NCBI RefSeq assembly: GCF_012935715.1 | Contig: NZ_CP052860.1 | Coordinates: 5,146,001 to 5,210,000 of the forward strand | Reading direction: 5' to 3' | Source of the DNA: Pseudomonas sp. ADAK13 | Lineage (GTDB): Bacteria; Pseudomonadota; Gammaproteobacteria; Pseudomonadales; Pseudomonadaceae | DNA: 64,000 nt | Shown: positions 18,727 through 27,882 of the stretch, piece after piece | Layout: every line of letters begins with the position of its first letter | Numbering within the stretch: the first letter of the stretch is position 1 | Program-made: the position numbers and the translations under genes | Notes under the pieces: model-generated | Told to the model about the DNA's origin: nothing | Databases searched by the model: none | Seen by the model: the letters and a program-made list of their open reading frames with translations, nothing else

Positions 18727-19148
18727 GCCGCAGCCACGTGATCCTCCAAAACCGTAGCCTTTTCGAACGCCTGGAGTCCGGCGCGAGTCGCCGTCCGCAG
18801 GACAGCGTCGTGGAGTCCGTGGCCAGCCATTTGGCGAAAATGCTCAGCACCCGTGTGGGTAGCGTGCAGACGCTACCGGATTACGGGTTGCCTGACCTGA
18901 ACGACATGCGCTTCAGCCTGCATGACGCGTTGAGCCAGGCACGCTTTCTCATTGAGCGTTTTATCCAGTCCTATGAACCACGGCTGAAGGATGTACGTGT
19001 CAAGGCATTGCCCCAGGACCGTGATCCGTTGGTGCTGGCTTTTTCCATCGAGGGCGTCATGGAAATAGATGGCGTGAAGCAAACAGTCGCCTTCTGCGCA
19101 AACCTGGCCCATGGTGCACAGGTTGAGGTCACGCCTGATGTCCTTTAA
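18723..19148 (+). CDS. tssE: T6SS baseplate protein TssE (gp25-like)
   Basis: A 141-residue baseplate wedge protein related to phage T4 gp25. It contains SLFERLESGASRRPQDSVVE at the start and the gp25 core (LPDYGLPDLNDMRFSLHDAL, YEPRLKDVRVKALPQDRDPL, AFSIEGVMEIDGVKQTVAFC). It overlaps tssC by 4 bases and tssF by 11 bases, consistent with coupled translation of baseplate subunits. Confidence 0.95.
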   Translation: MSRSHVILQNRSLFERLESGASRRPQDSVVESVASHLAKMLSTRVGSVQTLPDYGLPDLNDMRFSLHDALSQARFLIERFIQSYEPRLKDVRVKALPQDRDPLVLAFSIEGVMEIDGVKQTVAFCANLAHGAQVEVTPDVL

Positions 19149-20913
19149 CCGCTACTACCAAAGCGAGCTGGGTGCACTGCGACAGTTGGGGCGGCGCTTC
19201 TGCGAGCGCAACCCGGCACTTGCGCCGTTTCTTTGGGACGCCGGCCAGGACCCGGATGTAGAGCGCTTGCTGGAAGGCTTTGCATTCCTCACCGGTCGCT
19301 TGCGTCAGAAGCTTGATGACCAGTTGCCGGAGCTGAGTCACTCGTTGATGCATTTGCTGTGGCCCAACTATATGCGGCCGCTGCCTTCGTTCAGCATGCT
19401 GCAGTTCGATCCCCTCAATCGGGCGGGGCCTGCCATCCACGTCGAGCGGGACACCCCGGTGGAAAGTGTTGCGATCAACGGTGAGCGTTGCCGTTTTCGT
19501 ACCTGTTACCCGACGCAGGTTTTACCGCTGCAACTGGCCGCCCTGGAATACTCGGTAAAGGGCGAGGGCACGCTGCTGTGCCTTCGCCTGGAAATGACAG
19601 CCGAGGGCGACTTCGGCGAGTTGGCACTGGGCTGCCTGCGTCTGCATCTTGCGGGGGAGCAACCTGTCAGCCAGGCGCTATACCTGGGCCTTTTGCGGCA
19701 CTTGGATGGGTTCGAGTTGCAACCGTTGGGCCGTGATGGACGGCCGGTAATCGGCAGCGACGGTGAGGCTGTGTCGCTGCGTCTGTCCAGTAGCCAGATC
19801 AGTCCAGTGGGCTTTTCCGAGGATGAGGCACTGATCCCTTATCCGTTGAATACCTTCCGTGGCTATCGCCATTTGCAGGAGTACTTCGCCTTTCCCGATA
19901 AATACCTGTTTGTCGATGTGGGCGGCCTTGACGTGTTGAACAGGTTGCCCATTGACGTGCTCAAACAGGTCCATGGGCTGGTGCTGCGCTTCAACCTGCG
20001 TGGCCGCGGCCTTGAGCGACTGACGCCGACCCTGGACAACGTGAAGCTCTACTGCACGCCCATCGTCAATCTGTTCAAGCACGATGGCGTGCCGATTCGT
20101 TTGGATGGCAAGCAGGACGAATACCTGTTGTTGCCTGGCGAATACACCCGGGGAAACTGCGGTGTGTTTTCAGTCGACAAAGTCACGGGATGGCGGCCGG
20201 GGGGGCTGGGGTACCAGGAATATGTGCCCTTCGAGTCGTTTGAACACGATTTTGGCGGCGCCTCGCCCAGCTATGGCGTTCGCCAGCGGCCATCGCTGCA
20301 CCATACCGGCCTGGATACCTGGCTGAGTTTCGACCCGCGCCGGGAACATGATCAGGAAACCCTGTCGGTTGAGCTGACCTGCACCAACCACAACCTGCCA
20401 CGCCAACTGCAGGTAGGGGACATCAACCAGGCTTGCGAGCAGACACCCGAGTTTGTTTCGTTCCGCAACATCACGGCGGCAACCCCGAGTTTTGCGCCGC
20501 CCCTGGACAGCGACTTCCTGTGGCGACTGATCAGCAATATGTCGCTCAACTATTTGTCGCTGACCGATATCAACGCCCTGAGAGTGATCCTCGAAACCTA
20601 CGACCTGCCGCGCTATTACGACCGCCAGGTGGAGAAGGTCAGCCAGAGAAGGCTTGGCGCACTTCAATCGATCAGCCATCAGCCTGTGGACCGGCTGCAC
20701 CGGGGCCTGCCATTTCGCGGCTTGCGTGTTGACCTCACCATCGATCCCGAGGGCTACCTGGGGGAGGGCGACGTGTTTGTCTTTGCTTCGGTACTGAATG
20801 AGTTCTTCGCGCTCTACGCCAGCCTCAACTCGTACCACGAACTGCGAGTCATCAGCACACAAGGAGATGTGTACCTATGGCCACCCCGGATGGGCCAGCA
20901 GCCCCTGCTTTAA
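19138..20913 (+). CDS. tssF: T6SS baseplate protein TssF
   Basis: A 591-residue baseplate protein. N-terminal family features are MSFNRYYQSELGALRQLGRR, WDAGQDPDVERLLEGFAFLT and LPELSHSLMHLLWPNYMRPL. The C-terminal end contains LFASVLNEFFALYASLNSYH-like sequence (FVFASVLNEFFALYASLNSY). The start at 19138 follows GAGG with 9-base spacing inside tssE; the longer frame from 19111 is less likely. It overlaps tssG by 37 bases. It works with TssG, TssE and TssK in the baseplate wedge. Confidence 0.95.
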   Translation: MSFNRYYQSELGALRQLGRRFCERNPALAPFLWDAGQDPDVERLLEGFAFLTGRLRQKLDDQLPELSHSLMHLLWPNYMRPLPSFSMLQFDPLNRAGPAIHVERDTPVESVAINGERCRFRTCYPTQVLPLQLAALEYSVKGEGTLLCLRLEMTAEGDFGELALGCLRLHLAGEQPVSQALYLGLLRHLDGFELQPLGRDGRPVIGSDGEAVSLRLSSSQISPVGFSEDEALIPYPLNTFRGYRHLQEYFAFPDKYLFVDVGGLDVLNRLPIDVLKQVHGLVLRFNLRGRGLERLTPTLDNVKLYCTPIVNLFKHDGVPIRLDGKQDEYLLLPGEYTRGNCGVFSVDKVTGWRPGGLGYQEYVPFESFEHDFGGASPSYGVRQRPSLHHTGLDTWLSFDPRREHDQETLSVELTCTNHNLPRQLQVGDINQACEQTPEFVSFRNITAATPSFAPPLDSDFLWRLISNMSLNYLSLTDINALRVILETYDLPRYYDRQVEKVSQRRLGALQSISHQPVDRLHRGLPFRGLRVDLTIDPEGYLGEGDVFVFASVLNEFFALYASLNSYHELRVISTQGDVYLWPPRMGQQPLL

Positions 20914-21884
20914 ACGCATTATCCCGAGTGATTCGCGAGTACTCGGTGTTTCAGGCGGTGGCGCAGATCATCGAGCGCTTGCGCGAGGCGCACCCCTCGC
21001 TGGACGAAGAGGGGTTGTACGACCAATTGGAGTTCCAGGCCAATCCAGGCTTTGGGTTTCCCGGCAACGATATTGACCGTGTGGAGTTTTTTGTCGAGCA
21101 CGGCCATTTGCGGGCACGGGTTCGTCTCAACGTGCTGGGCCTGTTTGGTACAGGGTCGCCGCTGCCGGCGTTCTATGGCGAGCAAGCCTTTGCCGAGGTC
21201 TCGGGCGGCAATACGACGCGTGATTTCCTGGATCTCTTTCACCATCGCCTGCACCGGCTGATAGTGCCGATCTGGCGAAAATATCGTTATCAGGCGAGTT
21301 TTCAAACCGGCGCCAGCGATCCATTTTCCGAGCAGATGTTTGCGTTGGTGGGCCTGGGCGGCAGCGTGATTCGCAGCACCGCTCGACTGAACTGGAAGCG
21401 CCTGTTGCCCTACCTCGGACTGCTGAGTCTGCGGGCGCACTCTGCCGCGCTGATCGAGACCGTGCTGCGTTATTACTTCAAGCACAGCCGGCTGGTTATA
21501 GAACAGTGGGTCAAGCGCACGGTAGTGATTGCCCACGAGCAGCGCAATGACCTTGGCCGCAGCTATAGCTCGTTGGGTTCCGATCTGGTGCTGGGGGATT
21601 CCATCCTCGACCGCAGTGGCATGTTCAGGGTTCATGTGCTGGCACTCGACTGGGAGCGTTTTCACGAGTTTTTGCCCACCGGGGCGGGTTATGAGCCGCT
21701 GTGTGCGCTGGTGCGTTTCGCCGCCCGGGACCCCTTGGAATACGACGTTCGGCTGGTGTTGGCAGAGAGTGAGGTACGGCCATTGCACATCGGTGAACAC
21801 AACGTCTGCCGCTTGGGCTGGACCAGTTGGCTGGGGCATGAGCGGGCTGACGGCATGGTCACCCTGGCCAGTAAATCTCATTAG
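20877..21884 (+). CDS. tssG: T6SS baseplate protein TssG
   Basis: A 335-residue TssG. Features are an N-terminal FQAVAQIIERLREAHPSLDE, the FLDLFHHRLHRLIVPIWRKY motif, a central LLPYLGLLSLRAHSAALIET, and the C-terminal NVCRLGWTSWLGHERADGMV. The start ATG lies within the last 37 bases of tssF and is preceded by AAGGAG. Confidence 0.95.
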   Translation: MATPDGPAAPALNALSRVIREYSVFQAVAQIIERLREAHPSLDEEGLYDQLEFQANPGFGFPGNDIDRVEFFVEHGHLRARVRLNVLGLFGTGSPLPAFYGEQAFAEVSGGNTTRDFLDLFHHRLHRLIVPIWRKYRYQASFQTGASDPFSEQMFALVGLGGSVIRSTARLNWKRLLPYLGLLSLRAHSAALIETVLRYYFKHSRLVIEQWVKRTVVIAHEQRNDLGRSYSSLGSDLVLGDSILDRSGMFRVHVLALDWERFHEFLPTGAGYEPLCALVRFAARDPLEYDVRLVLAESEVRPLHIGEHNVCRLGWTSWLGHERADGMVTLASKSH

Positions 21885-21890
21885 GGACGG

Positions 21891-24461
21891 ATGAATATGA
21901 TGAATGTGGATCTGCAACAACTTATCCAGGCATTGACGGCGCCCACACGGCGCGATCTGGAACGCTGCGCCGAACGATGTGTGACCCGCGGTGGCGGCGA
22001 GGTCTTGGTGGAAGACCTGCTGTTGACCCTCCTGGAGCATCCCGAGGGCCTGTTGAAGCGTGCGCTGCAGGACGCGGGCGTGGATGCCGGCGAACTGCAC
22101 GCCGTGCTGCAACCAAGGATCGACCAGAGCGCCTCCCGAAATCCGGTGTTTTCACCTGCGTTGGTGCAATGGTTGCAGCAAGCAGTGCTGGTTGCCCGCC
22201 TGGAGTTGGGCCGAAGCGAAGTGGAGCACGGTGCCTTGTTGCTGGCGTTGTTACGCAACCCGTTGCAGCACGCGGGCAGCCGATACCAGGTGGTGTTGAG
22301 CAAGCTTGATGTGCAGCGTGTGCTCGGTTTTGTCTTGAGTGAAAGCCCGCAGACACCTTCACCTGAAGGCGGGCATTCATTGCTGGAGCGTTTTACCCAT
22401 GACCTGACTCGCCAGGCTCGGGACGGAAAACTCGACCCGGTACTTTGTCGCGATAACGAAATCCGGCAAATGATCGATACCCTCGCGCGGCGGCGCAAGA
22501 ACAACCCCATCCTCGTAGGCGAAGCGGGTGTGGGGAAAACCGCGATAGTCGAGGGCCTGGCTCTGCAGATCGTGAGTGGGCAAGTGCCAGAGGTGCTCAG
22601 GAACGTGCGTCTGCTCACGTTGGACATGGGCTTGCTGCAAGCCGGCGCCAGTATCAAGGGCGAGTTCGAGCGACGCTTGAAAGGCTTGATCGACGAGGTC
22701 GGTGCCTCTTTGCAACCGATCGTCCTGTTTATCGACGAAGCCCATACCCTGGTGGGCGCAGGCGGCCAGCCGGGCGGTTCCGATGCTGCCAACCTGCTCA
22801 AGCCGGCGCTGGCCCGTGGCGAGTTACGCACCATCGCCGCCACGACCTGGTCGGAGTACAAGAAATACTTCGAGAAAGACCCTGCGTTGGCGCGGCGTTT
22901 CCAACCGGTACTCGTGCGCGAGCCGATGATTGAGGATGCGGTGACGATTTTGCGTGGGCTGGCCCCGGTATATGAGGCCAGTCACGGCGTTTACGTGCGC
23001 GATGATGCCGTGGTCGCCGCCGCGCAGTTGAGTGCCCGTTACCTGACGGGCCGCCAGTTGCCGGACAAGGCTGTGGACGTATTGGACACCGCTTGTGCCC
23101 GGGTGCGTATCAGCCTGGTGACGGCACCGGACGAACTGCAACGTCTGCGCGCCGAGCTGGCCGAAGGCACGCGTCAGCAGGCCGCCGTGCGCCGGGATGC
23201 CGACGCAGGATTGACCATCGATGAACCGGCGTTGCAGCAACTCACACGGCGACTGGAAGAAGTAAAGGTCGCACAGTTACAGCTTGAACAACGCTGGGCC
23301 TGCCAGCGCGACCTGGCCGAGAAGGTGCTCTCGCTGCGCCAGCAACTGGCCGAATCCCGCGGCAGAGGCGAACGGATTGAGGCCCTTGAACAGAGCCTCG
23401 CTGAAAACCGGCAAGCGTTGCAGGCTGCGCAGCACGGGCAACGATTGGTCAGCTTCGAAGTGTGCCCGCGGTTGGTGGCACAGGTGATCAGTGCCTGGAC
23501 CGGTATCCCGCAGGAACAGCTTGCCCGTGAACACAGTGCGAAGGTCCTGAACGTTGCCGAGGATCTGCATGGCCGCATTCTCGGGCAGGCGTACGCGGTG
23601 CAGGTCCTGGATCGTTGCCTGCGCGCTGTCGCGGCCGGCGTGAACAGGCCTGATGCGCCGGTAGGTGTATTCCTGCTGGTGGGCCCCAGCGGCGTGGGCA
23701 AGACAGAAACTGCACACGTTCTGGCCGACCTGTTGTATGGCGGCGAGCGTTTTGTCACCACGATCAATATGTCGGAGTACCAGGAGAAACATTCCTTGTC
23801 CCGGTTGATCGGTGCACCGCCGGGTTACGTCGGCTACGGGGAGGGTGGGGTACTGACTGAGGCCGTGCGACAGAAGCCCTATTCCGTTGTGCTGCTCGAT
23901 GAGGTCGAGAAGGCCGACCCGGATGTGTTGAACCTGTTTTATCAGGTGTTCGACAAAGGGGCGGCCAATGACGGCGAAGGGCGTGAAATCGATTTTCGCA
24001 ACACGCTGATCCTGATGACTTCCAACCTGGGCAGCGAACGTATTACCGAGCTGTGCACCGACGGGCAACGACCGGATATCGAGGTGCTGCATACCGCAAT
24101 CCGGCCGGCCCTGAATGCTCATTTCAAACCGGCATTGTTGGCTCGTATGCGTGTAGTCCCGTATTACCCGGTTGCGGGCGCAGTGCTGCATCAGTTGGTT
24201 GAAACCAAGCTTCAACGCCTGGGGCATCGATTGCTTCAACGCAAGCTGACATTCAGTCACACGGAGGCGTTGGTCACCCACATGGCCGAGCGCTGCAGCC
24301 ACAGTGAGAGTGGCGCGAGGTTTGTCGATCAATGGATCGAGGCGAACCTGTTGCCACAGGTGGTGGACCGACTGCTGGAGGCGATGGCCGCTGGCAAGTC
24401 CCTGGAGTTTGCCCACGCCAGGCTGGATCCCAACGGCACTGTTGTCTGTGAGTTCAGCTGA
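21891..24461 (+). CDS. tssH: T6SS sheath-disassembly AAA+ ATPase ClpV
   Basis: A cytoplasmic ClpB-class ATPase of 856 residues that recycles contracted TssBC sheaths. An N-terminal domain (about 1-165) is followed by two AAA modules: Walker A GEAGVGKT near residue 210 with Walker B VLFIDEAHTLVGAG, and Walker A GPSGVGKTE near residue 598 with Walker B VVLLDEVEKAD. A coiled middle region lies between them. The ATG at 21891 has alternatives at 21897 and 21900. The stop overlaps the next gene's ATG by one base. Confidence 0.96.
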   Translation: MNMMNVDLQQLIQALTAPTRRDLERCAERCVTRGGGEVLVEDLLLTLLEHPEGLLKRALQDAGVDAGELHAVLQPRIDQSASRNPVFSPALVQWLQQAVLVARLELGRSEVEHGALLLALLRNPLQHAGSRYQVVLSKLDVQRVLGFVLSESPQTPSPEGGHSLLERFTHDLTRQARDGKLDPVLCRDNEIRQMIDTLARRRKNNPILVGEAGVGKTAIVEGLALQIVSGQVPEVLRNVRLLTLDMGLLQAGASIKGEFERRLKGLIDEVGASLQPIVLFIDEAHTLVGAGGQPGGSDAANLLKPALARGELRTIAATTWSEYKKYFEKDPALARRFQPVLVREPMIEDAVTILRGLAPVYEASHGVYVRDDAVVAAAQLSARYLTGRQLPDKAVDVLDTACARVRISLVTAPDELQRLRAELAEGTRQQAAVRRDADAGLTIDEPALQQLTRRLEEVKVAQLQLEQRWACQRDLAEKVLSLRQQLAESRGRGERIEALEQSLAENRQALQAAQHGQRLVSFEVCPRLVAQVISAWTGIPQEQLAREHSAKVLNVAEDLHGRILGQAYAVQVLDRCLRAVAAGVNRPDAPVGVFLLVGPSGVGKTETAHVLADLLYGGERFVTTINMSEYQEKHSLSRLIGAPPGYVGYGEGGVLTEAVRQKPYSVVLLDEVEKADPDVLNLFYQVFDKGAANDGEGREIDFRNTLILMTSNLGSERITELCTDGQRPDIEVLHTAIRPALNAHFKPALLARMRVVPYYPVAGAVLHQLVETKLQRLGHRLLQRKLTFSHTEALVTHMAERCSHSESGARFVDQWIEANLLPQVVDRLLEAMAAGKSLEFAHARLDPNGTVVCEFS

Positions 24462-25993
24462 TGACGGACGACCTGTTTACCCACCTGCCAGGCCCGCTGG
24501 ATTACGCTGCTGCCTTGCTGGGGTGTTTCGCCCGGTTAGGTATCGTTGGCGACGAATCGACATTGGCCGAGGATTTTGCGGCAGCCGTCGCGCAGTTAAG
24601 TGCGTGCGAACTCAGCCAGTTGTACCTGCTGGATCAGGCCACCGGCCGCCTCGATCTGGCTGCCCAGTATTTTCCGGAACGGCCACCACCCGGTGACGGT
24701 GCGAACCCGGCAACGGACTTCAAGAACGAGCAACTGTTGCAGTACGTTCTGGGACAGAACCGCGTACTCAACCTCATTGAGCTGGACAACAGTGTGTATG
24801 ACACGGGGTTTCTGCCGGCCGCCACATTGCCTTGGCAATCCCTGTTGTGCGTGCCATTGCCGGGGCATGGCAAACAGGTGTCCGGGGTGTTGTTGTGCGC
24901 CAGTCAGCGAGCGATGGAGCTGGCTGGCTACGGTGCCTCCCTCGGGCAATTGGGGTGCTTTGTCGTGAACCAGTTGGCCATGTTGCGGCGAATGCGCCGG
25001 GGCAGCGGCGCTTTGAAGGTGGTGCGCAGTACCCCTGTCGCCAGCGCCTACGGCTTGATCGGTAACAGCACGGCGATGGACGAAACGTGTCGCTTGATTG
25101 GCAAGGTGGTGCACAGCCCCTACACCGTTTTGTTGCGGGGAGAGACCGGCACTGGAAAAGAGGTGGTCGCACGGGCCATTCATGCTGCCGGGCCGCGCAG
25201 CAACAAGGCATTTGTGGTGCAAAACTGCGCCGCGTTTCCCGAAGGCTTGCTGGAGAGCGAGTTGTTCGGCTACCGCAAGGGTGCTTTCACGGGGGCTGAA
25301 AGAGATTACGCCGGTCTGTTTGACACCGCCCACGGCGGCACGCTGCTACTCGACGAAATCGGTGACATGCCGCTGTCACTGCAGGCCAAGTTACTGCGGG
25401 TGCTGCAGGAAGGCGAGATCCGGCCGTTGGGCGCCAATACGGCCCACAAGGTCGATGTACGGATCCTCGCGGCGACCCACCGGGACCTCACTGGCATGGT
25501 GGCTGAGGGCAGCTTTCGCGAGGATCTTTATTACCGCTTGGCGCAGTTCCCTATCGAGTTGCCGGCGCTGCGCCAGCGAGACGGTGGCGTGCTGCAACTG
25601 GCCCGGCATTTCGCCGATAAGGCCTGCGCGATGCTGGGTCGGGCGCCGGTAGGCTGGTCGAGTGCGGCCCTGGACCAACTGTCCAGCCACAGCTTCCCCG
25701 GCAATGTTCGCGAGCTTAAATGCATGGTGGAGCGAGCAGTGCTGCTTTGTGATGACGACGTCATCCTGCCCACGCATTTGTCGCTGTCGTCCGGCCTCGC
25801 TGCGCCAGCGGTTGACGCGACGTTTCGCCAGCGGATGGAGCGGGTCGAGCGCGTTGTTTTGATCGACTGCCTGCGCAAGAACCGCGGCAATCGCACCCGC
25901 ACTGCCCGTGAGCTGGGTCTCGCGCGGCGCACGCTGCTTTACCGCCTTGCACGCCTGGACATTCCCTTTGGCGACGCCAGGGGAGAGTGCTGA
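24461..25993 (+). CDS. sigma-54-dependent activator of T6SS (Sfa2-like)
   Basis: A 510-residue enhancer-binding protein encoded inside the T6SS operon, as sfa2 in the H2 cluster of P. aeruginosa. The N-terminal 190 residues look like a GAF-type sensor (LPWQSLLCVPLPGHGKQVSG). The AAA+ domain has GETGTGKE near residue 227 and an intact GAFTGA loop at 274-279, so it should engage RpoN. The Fis-type helix-turn-helix is RTARELGLARRTLLYRLARL. No receiver domain is present. Probable targets are the sigma-54 promoters between hcp and tssA, giving autoregulation; this is inferred. Confidence 0.93.
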   Translation: MTDDLFTHLPGPLDYAAALLGCFARLGIVGDESTLAEDFAAAVAQLSACELSQLYLLDQATGRLDLAAQYFPERPPPGDGANPATDFKNEQLLQYVLGQNRVLNLIELDNSVYDTGFLPAATLPWQSLLCVPLPGHGKQVSGVLLCASQRAMELAGYGASLGQLGCFVVNQLAMLRRMRRGSGALKVVRSTPVASAYGLIGNSTAMDETCRLIGKVVHSPYTVLLRGETGTGKEVVARAIHAAGPRSNKAFVVQNCAAFPEGLLESELFGYRKGAFTGAERDYAGLFDTAHGGTLLLDEIGDMPLSLQAKLLRVLQEGEIRPLGANTAHKVDVRILAATHRDLTGMVAEGSFREDLYYRLAQFPIELPALRQRDGGVLQLARHFADKACAMLGRAPVGWSSAALDQLSSHSFPGNVRELKCMVERAVLLCDDDVILPTHLSLSSGLAAPAVDATFRQRMERVERVVLIDCLRKNRGNRTRTARELGLARRTLLYRLARLDIPFGDARGEC

Positions 25994-26061
25994 ATGGTGC
26001 CCCCTTCAAATCCTGCAATGGCCCGCCTGAAAGCGGGACCCACCCCAATGGGAGATACCTC

Positions 26062-26193
26062 ATGGCTGTTTGTCAGTGGCAAGCCCTGGTGCTTGTGTTG
26101 TTTGTGCTGGGTGGCTGTAACACCAATCACGTCTTTGACGACGGTGACTACCGCCCGCTGGGTGACCCGCAGCCCATCAGTCGTGGCCGTTGA
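26062..26193 (+). CDS. small T6SS-cluster lipoprotein (OrfX position)
   Basis: A 43-residue protein between the activator and fha genes. It starts MAVCQWQALVLVLFVLGGC; the hydrophobic stretch and LGGC lipobox predict a lipoprotein with Cys19 as the lipidated residue, leaving about 25 mature residues rich in Asp, Pro and Arg. Asn and Thr follow the Cys, so it lacks the Asp+2 inner-membrane retention signal. GGGAG lies 7 bases before the ATG. An in-frame GTG at 25987 would overlap the activator gene but would bury the signal peptide. In P. aeruginosa the same position holds orfX (PA1664), of unknown function. Confidence 0.72.
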   Translation: MAVCQWQALVLVLFVLGGCNTNHVFDDGDYRPLGDPQPISRGR

Positions 26194-26211
26194 GCGCAGG
26201 GGAGTCCAGCC

Positions 26212-27393
26212 ATGCAACTAGTGTTTGAGGTGTGTCCTGTGGGGCAAGCAGGCTCAGCGCCGGCCCTGCGCAAAACCTTTGACCGTGTTGGCGGTGTCAT
26301 AGGCCGGGGAGCCAGTTGTGACTGGACGCTTCCTGACCCCAGCCGCCAGGTTTCCAGCCGTCACGCGGTGGTTAGCTATCGTGACGGCCGGTACTTTCTG
26401 ACGGACGTCAGCAGTAATGGAACCCGCCTGGCAGGCAGCGGTGAGCGTTTGCAGGAGGGACTGGAACGACCAATAGACGACGGCACGGTCTTTCAATTAG
26501 GGCCGCTGAATATCCGCGCATGGCTGGTCAGTCCGGCGACGGCGTCAGGCCAGGACGGATTGCACACGCTGATACCCGATGATGCATTTCTTGACCTGGA
26601 TCCGGTGCGGGCACTGGCCTGCGAACGGCAGCGGGAAGACGAGTCGCAGGAGTTGGCCGCTCTGGTCATGACGTCCCATGAGGCATTGCAGTGGACAGAT
26701 CATGCAGCCGCGGACAGGGATCATCTGACGGTTCCTGAACTTTTGGAGCCGGGGCACAACGCTGCCATGAGCGTGGAGGCGCCGCAGCCAAGCCAGGGTT
26801 CAGAGCCATTTTGGTCGGCGTTTGCGCAGGCACTTGGAATCGATCTGGACACCCTGGATGGGCCGGGAAGAGAGGTGCTGGCGATCAAGGCGGCCGGGTT
26901 GCTCAGGCAAATGACTGAAGGGTTGCAACAGAACCTGGGCACCCGCAACGAACTCAAGCATGAGCTGAAACTGGCACCCACCCACACGGCGCTCCAAAGT
27001 CCCAATCCTTTCAGAGACAGCTCTGACGCCAGTGAGGCCTTGGGGTTGCTGCTGGGCACCGGGCAGTTGGGGCAGGTGCCGGCCGAGAGGGTGGTCATGC
27101 GCGCCTACCGCGACATGCAGGCTCACCAGGTGGCTTTACTGGTGGCCTGCCGCGCAGCCGTGCGCGGGGCTCTGGCGGCCTTTGCACCGGGGCATCTGCT
27201 CCTGTGCTTCGAGCGTCAGGCGAAGCCTGCGCTGATTCCCCGGAGTAGCACCCACTGGCGGGCGTATCAACGCCATTACCAGGCGCTGATCGAGGACGAA
27301 CATCTCAGTGAGCGCCTGCTGGGCAGTGACTTCAGCAAGGCCTACGAGGAGCAGATTCGTCTGATCTCAACCCTTCACCGTTATCCAGGATGA
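26212..27393 (+). CDS. T6SS FHA-domain scaffold protein (Fha/TagH)
   Basis: A 393-residue cytoplasmic protein. The N-terminal FHA phosphothreonine-binding domain (about 12-95) shows the GRGASCDWTLPDPSRQVSSR, SRHAVVSYRDGRYF and DVSSNGTRLAG motifs. A C-terminal TagH-type domain (about 200-390) contains PFRDSSDASEALGLLLG and AYRDMQAHQVALLVACRAAV. It probably reads phosphorylation by the Stk1-like kinase encoded at the end of the operon. A strong GGGGAG site precedes the ATG; the stop overlaps the frame of tssJ. Confidence 0.93.
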   Translation: MQLVFEVCPVGQAGSAPALRKTFDRVGGVIGRGASCDWTLPDPSRQVSSRHAVVSYRDGRYFLTDVSSNGTRLAGSGERLQEGLERPIDDGTVFQLGPLNIRAWLVSPATASGQDGLHTLIPDDAFLDLDPVRALACERQREDESQELAALVMTSHEALQWTDHAAADRDHLTVPELLEPGHNAAMSVEAPQPSQGSEPFWSAFAQALGIDLDTLDGPGREVLAIKAAGLLRQMTEGLQQNLGTRNELKHELKLAPTHTALQSPNPFRDSSDASEALGLLLGTGQLGQVPAERVVMRAYRDMQAHQVALLVACRAAVRGALAAFAPGHLLLCFERQAKPALIPRSSTHWRAYQRHYQALIEDEHLSERLLGSDFSKAYEEQIRLISTLHRYPG

Positions 27394-27398
27394 TCGTC

Positions 27399-27881
27399 AT
27401 GTCCCGAGTCACCGCTGCATTGTTGTGCGCCGTAATCGGCTTGTTGGGGGGGTGTTCTCTGTCGCCCTTTTCGAAGTTGACCAAGCTGGACCTGACACTG
27501 ACGGCCAGCGAGCGGGTCAACCCGGATATCCATGGCCGGCCATCGCCGATCGTGGTGCGGCTGATGGAGCTTCGACACCCAGTGGCTTTCGAACATGCGG
27601 ACTTTTTCAGCCTTTACGGCCATGGAGCGCAGGCGCTGCCCAAAGACCTGGTGAACCTCGAAGAGCTCGAGTTGCGCCCCGGCGATCACACCACCCTCAA
27701 ACTCAGTCTGGAGCCGGGCAGTCGCTATGTCGGCGTGCTGGCGGCTTACCGTGATTTGCCCCACGCGCAATGGCGCTATGTGTTGCCGGTGACGGTGCAG
27801 CAATTGACGCGCGCCGAGCTGGTGCTTGATCAAACCGGTATTCGGTCAGCGAGCCCACACTCGGCCAGGGCGGGGGACTGA
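27399..27881 (+). CDS. tssJ: T6SS outer-membrane lipoprotein TssJ
   Basis: A TssJ/SciN-type lipoprotein of about 160 residues that anchors the TssLM membrane complex to the outer membrane. The signal MSRVTAALLCAVIGLLGGC ends in a clean lipobox. The mature part shows TKLDLTLTASERVNPDIHGR, PIVVRLMELRHPVAFEHADF and LEPGSRYVGVLAAYRDLPHA, all TssJ signatures. I start at ATG 27399, with AGGA about 8 bases upstream; ATG 27390, overlapping the fha stop, is the alternative. Confidence 0.94.
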   Translation: MSRVTAALLCAVIGLLGGCSLSPFSKLTKLDLTLTASERVNPDIHGRPSPIVVRLMELRHPVAFEHADFFSLYGHGAQALPKDLVNLEELELRPGDHTTLKLSLEPGSRYVGVLAAYRDLPHAQWRYVLPVTVQQLTRAELVLDQTGIRSASPHSARAGD

Positions 27882-27882
27882 C

